Assembly (NCBI GenBank): GCA_018648985.1
Contig: JABGOT010000117.1
Location: 1 to 5,705 of the forward strand
Reading direction: 5' to 3'
Origin: Candidatus Ruthturnera sp.
GTDB lineage: Bacteria > Pseudomonadota > Gammaproteobacteria > PS1 > Pseudothioglobaceae
DNA length: 5,705 bases
This document shows, piece after piece, positions 1 to 5,705 of the stretch. The translations under genes and the position numbers were made by a program. Positions within the stretch are counted from its first letter, which is position 1. Each line of letters begins with the position of its first letter. Below the pieces are notes generated by a model. That model was given only the letters and a program-made list of their open reading frames with translations. It did not search any database and was not told where the DNA came from.

Positions 1-2429
1 TCGAAGAGAAGATTTCAGCGATTATTCGTTGGAATGCAATGGTGATGGTGGTTAAGGCTAACCAGTTGCCTTATGAGTTAGGTGGGCATATTGCCTCATT
101 TGCTTCATCGGCGACTTTATACGAGGTTGCTTTTAATCATTTTTACCGTGGCCCTGACGCTGATCAAGGTGCTGATTTAATCTTCTTCCAGGGGCATATT
201 TCTCCAGGAATTTATTCTAGAGCTTATTTAGAAGGGCGTATTACTGAAGAGCAAATGTTGTTGTTCCGTCAAGAGGCAGGCAAAGATGGTTTGAGCTCGT
301 ACCCACACCCGTGGCTGATGCCAGATTTTTGGCAGTTCCCAACGGTATCGATGGGTCTAGGGCCGATCATGGCGATTTATCAAGCGCGTTTTATGAAGTA
401 TCTTCATCATCGTGAAATTCAGCAAACTGACAAACGTACGGTTTGGGCTTATTTAGGCGATGGTGAAACCGATGAGCCGGAATCACTCGGCGCTATTTCG
501 ATGGCGGGCCGTGAGAAATTAGACAATTTAGTATTTGTAATTAACTGTAACTTGCAGCGTTTAGATGGTCCAGTACGCGGTAACGGTAAGATTATTCAAG
601 AGCTTGAAGGCATGTTCCGTGGTGCAGGCTGGAATGTAATCAAGGTAATTTGGGGTGGTAAGTGGGATGAGTTACTTGCTAAAGACACTGACGGCCTACT
701 TAGAAAGCGCATGGAAGAAGTAGTGGATGGTGAGTATCAGGCTTATAAAGCTAAAGACGGTGCTTATGTACGTAAGCATTTCTTTGGCAAATATCCTGAA
801 TTATTGGCGATGGTTGAGCATATGAGCGATGATGAGATTTATCATCTAAATCGTGGTGGTCATGACCCTTATAAAGTATTCCAAGCTTATCATGCTGCTA
901 AAGCATGTAGCGACAAGCCAACGGTTATTCTAGCTAAAACTGTTAAAGGTTATGGTATGGGTGAAGCAGGCGAAGGCCAAAATACCACACACTCACAAAA
1001 GAAATTAGGTTTAGAGCAGGTTGATATTTTTGCTAAACGCTTTGATGTGCCAGTAACAGAGACTGACGTTAAAGAGCTTAATTTTTACAAGCCGGCCCCC
1101 GATAGTGAAGAAATGACCTATATGAACGCCCAGCGCAAAGCGCTAGGTGGCTCAGTTCCTGTGCGTTCATTTGAATTGGAAGATTTAAAAGCACCAGAGT
1201 TAGATGTGTTTAAGACTCTATTAGAATCTAGTGGTGAGCGTGAAATGTCAACCACTATGGCGCTTAACCGAGTGATGACTTTATTGGTACGTGATAAGCA
1301 ACTTGGCCCTAAGGTTGTGCCAATTATCCCTGATGAGGCACGTACCTTTGGTATGGAAGGCTTGTTTAGACAGTTAGGTATTTACTCGGCCTCTGGTCAG
1401 CTTTACCAGCCGGAAGATTCTGACAAGGTTATGTGGTACAAAGAGGATATTAAAGGCCAAGTATTGCAAGAAGGCATTAATGAAGCAGGTGCAATTTCTG
1501 ATTGGATTGCTGCAGCAACAGCCTACGCAACGCACAATACCACCATGATTCCGTTCTACATTTATTATTCTAAGTTTGGTTTCCAGCGTGTGGGTGACTT
1601 GGCATGGGCGGCTGGTGATATGCAAGCCAAAGGCTTTTTAATCGGTGGCACGGCAGGTCGTACAACATTGAACGGTGAAGGTTTGCAGCATCAGGATGGT
1701 GATTCACACTTAGTGGCTAACACTATTCCAAACTGTATTTCTTATGATCCAACTTACGCCTATGAGCTTGCAGTGATTATTCGCAGTGGTCTTTATAGAA
1801 TGTATGAAAATCATGAAAATATTTTCTACTACATAACAACCATGAATGAGCTTTATACTCATCCAGAGATGCCAGCAGGCACAGAAGATGGAATTATCAA
1901 AGGTATTTACCCTCTTAAAGAAGTCGGTAAAGGTGATAAGCAAGTGCAGTTGCTAGGTTGTGGCACGATTCTTAGAGAGGTTGAAAAAGCAGCTGAGATG
2001 TTGAGCGATGATTGGGGTGTGAAATCTAGCATCTGGTCGGTGACCAGCTTTAATGAACTTACGCGTGAAGCGCAGGCGGCTGATCGTGTTAATCGCTTTA
2101 GTACGGATAAGCCACAAGTGCCATATATTACACAGTGCTTGGCTGATGCAAAAGGTCCAGTAATCGCTACTACAGATTACATGCGCAACTATGCTGAACA
2201 AGTACGTAAGTATGTTCCAGGTCGTTATGAAGTATTAGGTACTGATGGTTTTGGTCGATCTGATTCTCGTGAGGCGCTTAGAGACTTCTTTGAAGTGGAT
2301 GCTAACTATGTAACTGTAGCAGCGCTTAAAGCTTTAGTTGATGAAGGTGAGATGGATGGGTCAGTTGTTGCACAAGCGATTGAAAAATACGGTATAAATA
2401 CAGACAAACCGAATCCGATGACGGTATAA
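1..2429 (+). CDS. aceE: Pyruvate dehydrogenase E1 component, homodimeric type (5'-truncated by window edge)
   Basis: This is the thiamine diphosphate (ThDP)-dependent E1 of the cytoplasmic pyruvate dehydrogenase complex. It decarboxylates pyruvate and transfers the acetyl group to the lipoyl domains of E2. The reading frame is open from base 3, and residues before the Met codon at 39 (EEKISAIIRWNA) already match the family, so that Met is internal and about 80 N-terminal residues are missing. Counting from it, the ThDP/Mg motif runs from GDG (140-142) to NCN (169-171). Counterparts of E. coli catalytic residues are present at a constant offset of 89: His318 (H407), Glu433 in DEARTFGMEG (E522), Glu482 in EGINE (E571) and His551 in LQHQDG (H640). 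GGH (15-17) and QGHISPG (51-57) are also kept. The C-terminus ends as in E. coli, so the 3' end is complete and the enzyme looks active. hopJ follows 25 bases on, where aceF would be expected. Identification is firm. Confidence 0.97.
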   Translation, partial: EEKISAIIRWNAMVMVVKANQLPYELGGHIASFASSATLYEVAFNHFYRGPDADQGADLIFFQGHISPGIYSRAYLEGRITEEQMLLFRQEAGKDGLSSYPHPWLMPDFWQFPTVSMGLGPIMAIYQARFMKYLHHREIQQTDKRTVWAYLGDGETDEPESLGAISMAGREKLDNLVFVINCNLQRLDGPVRGNGKIIQELEGMFRGAGWNVIKVIWGGKWDELLAKDTDGLLRKRMEEVVDGEYQAYKAKDGAYVRKHFFGKYPELLAMVEHMSDDEIYHLNRGGHDPYKVFQAYHAAKACSDKPTVILAKTVKGYGMGEAGEGQNTTHSQKKLGLEQVDIFAKRFDVPVTETDVKELNFYKPAPDSEEMTYMNAQRKALGGSVPVRSFELEDLKAPELDVFKTLLESSGEREMSTTMALNRVMTLLVRDKQLGPKVVPIIPDEARTFGMEGLFRQLGIYSASGQLYQPEDSDKVMWYKEDIKGQVLQEGINEAGAISDWIAAATAYATHNTTMIPFYIYYSKFGFQRVGDLAWAAGDMQAKGFLIGGTAGRTTLNGEGLQHQDGDSHLVANTIPNCISYDPTYAYELAVIIRSGLYRMYENHENIFYYITTMNELYTHPEMPAGTEDGIIKGIYPLKEVGKGDKQVQLLGCGTILREVEKAAEMLSDDWGVKSSIWSVTSFNELTREAQAADRVNRFSTDKPQVPYITQCLADAKGPVIATTDYMRNYAEQVRKYVPGRYEVLGTDGFGRSDSREALRDFFEVDANYVTVAALKALVDEGEMDGSVVAQAIEKYGINTDKPNPMTV

Positions 2430-2443
2430 AGCAATTTTTAAAC

Positions 2444-2449
2444 AGGGGG
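2444..2449 (+). promoter_or_regulatory. Ribosome binding site of the hopJ-family gene
   Basis: AGGGGG differs from the consensus AGGAGG at one base and lies 5 bases before the ATG at 2455. It supports that start over the next in-frame Met (codon 16, at 2500), which has no comparable site upstream. A second purine run, GGAAGG (2449-2454), touches the ATG and is too close to be the main site. Confidence 0.7.
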
Positions 2450-2454
2450 GAAGG

Positions 2455-2793
2455 ATGACACAAGAGGAATATTTAGAAGATCTAAGATCAGGCGCAAGAA
2501 TGAAATTTGAGGATTTGATTGACTTGATTGATGATGATTACGACTATACACCAGCCGCTTTTGGCAATGGCGAGGTTGGTAATGCTGCTGATGAAAACCA
2601 AGGTAGTGCTAAATTATTTTGCTTTGCTGCTATTCATCAACTAACCCAGCTTGAAACACTGCATTGTTTTGGTCAATATTACCAAGACGTGCTAAACACC
2701 CCTGATAGTGATTCCCATGCTAATATTCGTAATTTTATTACTTATGGTTGGGATGGCTTAAAGTTTGATTCTCCAGTATTAAGTCGTAAGTAA
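2455..2793 (+). CDS. HopJ-family protein (HopJ type III effector-like, function unknown)
   Basis: This complete 112-residue protein is recognised as HopJ family from its whole pattern. It has a short N-terminal helix, FEDLIDLIDDDYDYTP (18-33), ENQGSAKLF (47-55), CFGQYY (71-76), a DVL-TP segment (78-83), HANIR (88-92) and GWDGLKFD (98-105). The family is named after HopPmaJ of Pseudomonas syringae, but homologues occur widely in free-living gammaproteobacteria, so the name is weak evidence for secretion. Here there is no signal peptide, no membrane segment and no type III secretion gene nearby, so a small acidic cytoplasmic protein is inferred. The acidic run DDDYD (27-31) is notable. The gene begins 25 bases after aceE with its own ribosome binding site, so co-transcription with aceE is likely, and no promoter is evident in the gap. 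Family assignment is good; the cellular role is unknown. Confidence 0.85.
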   Translation: MTQEEYLEDLRSGARMKFEDLIDLIDDDYDYTPAAFGNGEVGNAADENQGSAKLFCFAAIHQLTQLETLHCFGQYYQDVLNTPDSDSHANIRNFITYGWDGLKFDSPVLSRK

Positions 2794-2799
2794 TCGATA

Positions 2800-3006
2800 T
2801 TAATAATGCGGTGGTCGTTCATTAGCGACTTTCGCACTATCCTCAGGGTTATCCTTAAGTTGTTCGATTTGCGTTGATAAATGCTTAATCATTTCTTCTA
2901 GTTCGTCGATTTTTTGCATTTGACGAAAAACAACATTATTAAGTTCCTCGATTGTATGATCAAGAAAGGCAAATTTTTCTTCGAGGTCGATTAGTTTTTT
3001 ATCCAT
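2800..3006 (-). CDS. slyX: SlyX family protein
   Basis: This is a 68-residue protein, close to the 72 residues of E. coli SlyX. It shares the family signature: an N-terminal LEEKFAFLDHTIEELN segment (8-23), a long helix with leucine/isoleucine heptads (about 5-52, predicted coiled coil) and the characteristic PPHY ending (65-68). The middle is rich in Glu, Lys and Gln, with no signal peptide or membrane segment, so it is probably a cytoplasmic coiled-coil oligomer. Its biochemical role is not established; the name comes from the neighbouring slyD locus in E. coli. The start overlaps the end of the upstream transporter gene by 8 bases, which suggests translational coupling and one transcript. 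Its stop lies 6 bases from the stop of the convergent hopJ-family gene. The short length lowers similarity-based certainty, but the ending is distinctive. Confidence 0.88.
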   Translation of the reverse strand: MDKKLIDLEEKFAFLDHTIEELNNVVFRQMQKIDELEEMIKHLSTQIEQLKDNPEDSAKVANERPPHY

Positions 3007-3877
3007 TCTTTCTTTCCAAGTTGCGTCCGCCGTATTCGTAATACCCTAGGCCAATTAATACCAAGATGATACCGCTTAGCTGAGTGGCTGTTAAAGTTTC
3101 ATAATTAAGGCTTGCACCAAGCAATAAGGCAAATACCGGTGTAATCAGTGGTACGATACCCACAATACGTACACTCGCGTGTCGAATTAAATAATAATAC
3201 GACATAAAGCCAATCACTGACCCGAAGACTGCTAAATAACCAATTGATAGGGCGGCCTTAAGTGTGATCGTTGGAACAGTGCCTTCAGTTAGTAGCCAGC
3301 TAATAATAAACAGCGGTACACTAATAATCAATGCGCCCGCGGTGGTTTCTAATGCTGAAATATGTGCATTGATTTGCTTAAGCTTGACCGAGATAAAAGA
3401 CTGAAATGCCATAGCAAAAGTCACCGCCAATAGTCCGGATATCATTTCAGTAGCGACGTTTAGCGTATGACCAAAAATAGTAACAAGACCAGCCAGACCT
3501 AACAACAGCCCCGATATTTTATGAAATTTAAAGAAAGGTTCTTTAAGTAATAATAAAGCAAATACGCCGGTAATAATTGGCGTAAGACCAAATACTACCG
3601 AGATAATGCCAGAAGGAATACTCTGAGAAGAATAATAAACTAAACTCATGGTGACAAACACACCAAGCCCTGCGTAGATGTAATTACTAATAGCAATTTT
3701 GCTGATGCTTAATTTTTGCTGTTTAATCAGCAATAATAACAAGCAAATAGCTAAGCCGATAAGCATTCTAGAAGCGACAGCAAAATTAAAATCTGAGCCC
3801 AAGGTTGACCACTGGATTGCAAGTGGCGTGGTTGACCAAATGGCGACAACGGATAAAAAAACTAAGTAGATTGGCAT
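2999..3877 (-). CDS. EamA/DMT-superfamily inner-membrane transporter
   Basis: This 292-residue, very hydrophobic protein has about ten predicted membrane helices, near residues 2-22, 30-51, 62-82, 88-111, 119-137, 145-164, 172-197, 206-231, 236-257 and 264-281. That is the usual EamA layout of two five-helix repeats. The repeat hallmark is visible twice: GLTPIITGVFALLLLKEP (97-114) followed by a Gly-rich helix, and VPLITPVFALLLG (242-254) followed by NYETL and another Gly-rich helix. Family members export amino acids, metabolites or drugs, or take up small molecules; the substrate cannot be read from this sequence. The start at 3877 places TM1 at the N-terminus as in relatives, and the next Met (38) would delete TM1. 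There is no Shine-Dalgarno sequence before the ATG. The gene lies 13 bases past the pnp terminator T-tract and overlaps slyX, with which it is probably co-transcribed. Confidence 0.9.
   Translation of the reverse strand: MPIYLVFLSVVAIWSTTPLAIQWSTLGSDFNFAVASRMLIGLAICLLLLLIKQQKLSISKIAISNYIYAGLGVFVTMSLVYYSSQSIPSGIISVVFGLTPIITGVFALLLLKEPFFKFHKISGLLLGLAGLVTIFGHTLNVATEMISGLLAVTFAMAFQSFISVKLKQINAHISALETTAGALIISVPLFIISWLLTEGTVPTITLKAALSIGYLAVFGSVIGFMSYYYLIRHASVRIVGIVPLITPVFALLLGASLNYETLTATQLSGIILVLIGLGYYEYGGRNLERKNG
3012..3017 (-). promoter_or_regulatory. Ribosome binding site of slyX, inside the transporter gene
   Basis: On the minus strand GGAAAG lies 5 bases before the slyX ATG, within the last codons of the transporter gene. 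With the ATGGATAA overlap (start of slyX, stop of the transporter) it supports coupled translation of the two genes. Confidence 0.5.
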
Positions 3878-3885
3878 ATTAGATA

Positions 3886-3891
3886 ATTATA
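3886..3891 (-). promoter_or_regulatory. Candidate -10 box (TATAAT) for the transporter-slyX transcript
   Basis: A perfect TATAAT reads on the minus strand at 3891-3886, overlapping the last T of the pnp terminator tract. Transcription would begin around 3880-3878, at or within about 3 bases of the transporter ATG (3877). There is no recognisable -35 box at 16-19 bp (17 bp gives GCCACC) and no extended -10 TG, and chance TATAAT matches are common in such A+T-rich DNA. It is the only promoter-like element between the terminator and the gene. Confidence 0.3.
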
Positions 3892-3917
3892 AAAAAAGCC
3901 ACCGTTAAGGTGGCTTT
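3891..3917 (-). terminator. Intrinsic (Rho-independent) terminator of pnp
   Basis: On the minus strand AAAGCCACC (3917-3909) pairs perfectly with GGTGGCTTT (3903-3895) around a TTAAC loop, with T residues running on to 3891, seven Ts in all. It lies 22 bases beyond the pnp stop codon and is oriented to end pnp transcription. Read on the plus strand, the stem is followed by TTTAATTAG only, and no plus-strand gene runs into it, so it serves the minus strand. Confidence 0.9.
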
Positions 3918-3925
3918 AATTAGAA

Positions 3926-3945
3926 AAATAATCAGCTGATTATTT
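3926..3945. repeat. Perfect 20-bp palindrome spanning the pnp stop codon
   Basis: The sequence is symmetric about 3935/3936, with half-site AAATAATCAG and core CAGCTG; symmetry breaks at 3925/3946. The pnp stop (3942-3940) lies inside it. In pnp mRNA it could fold as an 8-bp A+U-rich stem with an AGCU loop followed by U residues, placed just before the true terminator. It could be a 3'-end stabilising hairpin, a weak accessory terminator or a dimeric protein site; the sequence does not decide. Confidence 0.75.
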
Positions 3946-5705
3946 ATCCAAAAGTACTTTACGAGAAAGCTTGATACGGCCTCTGTCTAAGCCGATTACT
4001 TTAACATCAATTTCATCGCCTTCTTTTAAGTGGTTTTCTACTTTTTCAACACGCTCATGAGCGATTTCAGAAATATGTAGTAAGCCATCTTGGTTAGGCA
4101 TGATGTTTACAAATGCACCAAATTCAACAATTTTCATCACTGTACCTGCGTAGACTTTATCTACTTCAGGTGAAGCAGTAACTTCCTTAACCATTTGTAC
4201 AGCCTTATCAAAAGCCTCTTGATTGCCGGCAAAAATATTAACGTCACCCGCATCGTTGACATCGACATTAGCACCCGAGGCTGAAATTATGCCTTTGATA
4301 GTTTCTCCACCCTTGCCGATAAGATCTCTAATCTTGTCTGTATTGATTTTAATAACGGCTGTTTTTGGTGCGTTAGAACCTGATGTATTAGGCTCACAAA
4401 TAACTTGGTTCATTTGACCTAAGATATTAAGTCTTGCATCTTTTGCTTGCTTTAATGCAATATGCATAATCTCTTTAGTAATACCTTGGATTTTAATATC
4501 CATTTGCAAAGCATTAACACCACGTGAAGTACCTGCGACTTTGAAGTCCATATCACCTAAGTGGTCTTCATCACCTAAGATGTCTGTTAACACGGTGAAT
4601 CTATCACCTTCTTTAACTAAGCCCATTGCGATGCCGGCAATTGGTGCCTTGATTGGCACACCTGCATCCATTAGTGATAATGATGAGCCACACACACTTG
4701 CCATTGAGCTAGAGCCGTTAGATTCTGTAATTTCAGAAACCACACGTATCGTGTATGGAAACTCTGAAATTGTTGGCAAACAAGCAGCAATACCACGACG
4801 TGCTAAACGACCATGGCCAATCTCACGACGACCTGCACCACCCATACGACCTGTTTCACCTACAGAGTATGGAGGGAAGTTGTAGTGTAGCAAGAAGTAG
4901 TCGTTTTCACGCTCAGAAGCCTCTAGTTTTTCAATCAGTTGCGCCTCACGTTTTGAACCAATTGTTGTAACTACCATGGCCTGAGTTTCACCACGTGTAA
5001 ACAAGGCAGAGCCATGTGTATTAGCTAATACACCTGTTTCAATTTTAAGATCGCGCACGGTTTCATTGTCGCGGCCATCAATACGTGGCTCGTTGTTTAA
5101 GATACGTTCACGAACTGTTGATTTTTCAACCTTTTTAAAATATTTAGAAACTTCATCGGCTGAATTTCCACCTTCGTCGTTACTGGCTAAAGCTTCTACA
5201 GCTGCGATTTTAATTTCACCTACTTTGGCGTAGCGATCCATTTTTTCTTTGATCTGGTAAGCATCGTTAATTTGTGCGCCAAATTGTGATTGAATGTCAC
5301 CTAGTAAAGTTTCGTTTGTTGCTGGCGCTTTCCAATCCCACTGTTCAGTACCGACTTGTGCGGCAAACTCGGCAATATTGGTAATTGCCACCTGGAATTG
5401 CTCATGTGCATACATTACCGCGCCTAGCATGACATCTTCGGATAATTCAGACGCTTCTGATTCAACCATTAATACTGCCTCATCTGTGCCGGCAACCACC
5501 ATGTCTAAATCTGATTTTTTAAGCTCTGAATACGTTGGATTAAGTGTGTACTGCCCATCTGTATAGCCTACTCTAGCACCACCAATTGGGCCGTTAAATG
5601 GAACACCAGAGATTGAAAGTGCTGCAGATACACCTAGCATTGCAATCATATCTGGATCAACTTCAGAATTAGCTGAAATAACCGTGATAATAACTTGCAC
5701 TTCGT
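3940..5705 (-). CDS. pnp: Polyribonucleotide nucleotidyltransferase, PNPase (5'-truncated by window edge)
   Basis: PNPase is a trimeric 3'-to-5' phosphorolytic exoribonuclease that uses phosphate to release nucleoside diphosphates; in relatives it works in the cytoplasm and in the RNase E degradosome. The frame stays open to the right edge, and the GTG codon at 5700 is an internal Val within NEVQV-like sequence, so about 107 N-terminal residues are missing. Counting from that Val: rest of the first RNase PH domain (to about 110), helical linker domain (about 125-200), second RNase PH domain (about 205-430), KH domain with GKGG (462-465), and S1 domain (about 515-581). Counterparts of E. coli metal-site residues Asp486, Asp492 and Lys494 are Asp379, Asp385 and Lys387 in DEDHLGDMDFK, and the phosphate-site serines are in NGSSSMAS (328-335). 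The C-terminus stops a few residues after S1. A terminator follows. rpsO, usual upstream of pnp, would lie outside the window. Confidence 0.97.
   Translation of the reverse strand, partial: EVQVIITVISANSEVDPDMIAMLGVSAALSISGVPFNGPIGGARVGYTDGQYTLNPTYSELKKSDLDMVVAGTDEAVLMVESEASELSEDVMLGAVMYAHEQFQVAITNIAEFAAQVGTEQWDWKAPATNETLLGDIQSQFGAQINDAYQIKEKMDRYAKVGEIKIAAVEALASNDEGGNSADEVSKYFKKVEKSTVRERILNNEPRIDGRDNETVRDLKIETGVLANTHGSALFTRGETQAMVVTTIGSKREAQLIEKLEASERENDYFLLHYNFPPYSVGETGRMGGAGRREIGHGRLARRGIAACLPTISEFPYTIRVVSEITESNGSSSMASVCGSSLSLMDAGVPIKAPIAGIAMGLVKEGDRFTVLTDILGDEDHLGDMDFKVAGTSRGVNALQMDIKIQGITKEIMHIALKQAKDARLNILGQMNQVICEPNTSGSNAPKTAVIKINTDKIRDLIGKGGETIKGIISASGANVDVNDAGDVNIFAGNQEAFDKAVQMVKEVTASPEVDKVYAGTVMKIVEFGAFVNIMPNQDGLLHISEIAHERVEKVENHLKEGDEIDVKVIGLDRGRIKLSRKVLLDK

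Noticed and set aside
39..41. ATG as the start of aceE
   Set aside because: The frame is open to the window edge, and the residues before it match the conserved AceE N-terminal region, so the gene starts off the left edge.
1374..2201. Three short minus-strand reading frames inside aceE (1374-1625, 1710-1943, 1953-2201)
   Set aside because: They lie opposite strongly conserved aceE coding sequence, have no recognisable domains, and are Cys/His/Ile-rich as expected of antisense translation.
2445..2450. G6 run before hopJ as a phase-variable tract
   Set aside because: Six Gs are too short for typical slipped-strand switching, and the run serves as part of the ribosome binding site.
2791..2807. 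A+T-rich partial symmetry at the hopJ/slyX junction as a shared terminator
   Set aside because: The symmetry is imperfect, there is no GC-rich stem, and no T-tract follows on either strand.
4223..5566. Plus-strand reading frames opposite pnp (4223-4417, 4541-4885, 4755-4970, 5294-5566)
   Set aside because: They are antisense to conserved pnp coding sequence, two overlap each other, and none shows a family pattern.
5698..5700. GTG as the start of pnp
   Set aside because: It is an internal Val codon in the first RNase PH domain; the preceding codon (Glu) also fits PNPase, and about 107 N-terminal residues are missing.
1..5705. tRNA or rRNA genes, insertion sequences, CRISPR arrays, toxin-antitoxin or defence genes
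   Set aside because: Nearly all the window is accounted for by five recognisable genes; the only noncoding stretches are 25, 6 and 62 bases long and hold none of these.

Overview
The window looks like ordinary chromosome from a gammaproteobacterium. A homodimer-type pyruvate dehydrogenase E1 (AceE), a HopJ-family protein, SlyX and a PNPase close to the Escherichia coli form together point there. Base composition leans to A+T, especially between genes. A free-living marine or symbiotic lineage is possible, but the genus cannot be fixed from this sequence. I see no mobile element, RNA gene, CRISPR array, prophage gene or sign of recent transfer.

Left half, plus strand: the window opens inside aceE, whose first roughly 80 codons lie off the left edge. 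aceE is complete at its 3' end. After a 25-base gap with a purine-rich ribosome binding site comes a complete 112-codon hopJ-family gene. The two are probably co-transcribed. The usual partner aceF (E2) does not follow aceE here.

Right half, minus strand, read from right to left: pnp enters from the right edge without its first roughly 107 codons and ends at 3940. Its stop codon lies inside a perfect 20-bp palindrome. A strong intrinsic terminator follows. Only 13 bases separate the terminator's T-tract from the start of an EamA/DMT-family membrane transporter gene, which overlaps slyX by 8 bases. slyX and hopJ meet tail to tail across 6 bases.

The genes do not form one pathway. AceE feeds pyruvate carbon into acetyl-CoA, and PNPase degrades RNA. 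The EamA transporter, SlyX and HopJ proteins have no firmly known substrates or roles. No new system stands out. The points most worth a second look are the compact pnp/transporter junction (palindrome, terminator and a -10-like box in the T-tract beside a start codon without a Shine-Dalgarno sequence) and the aceE-hopJ pairing.
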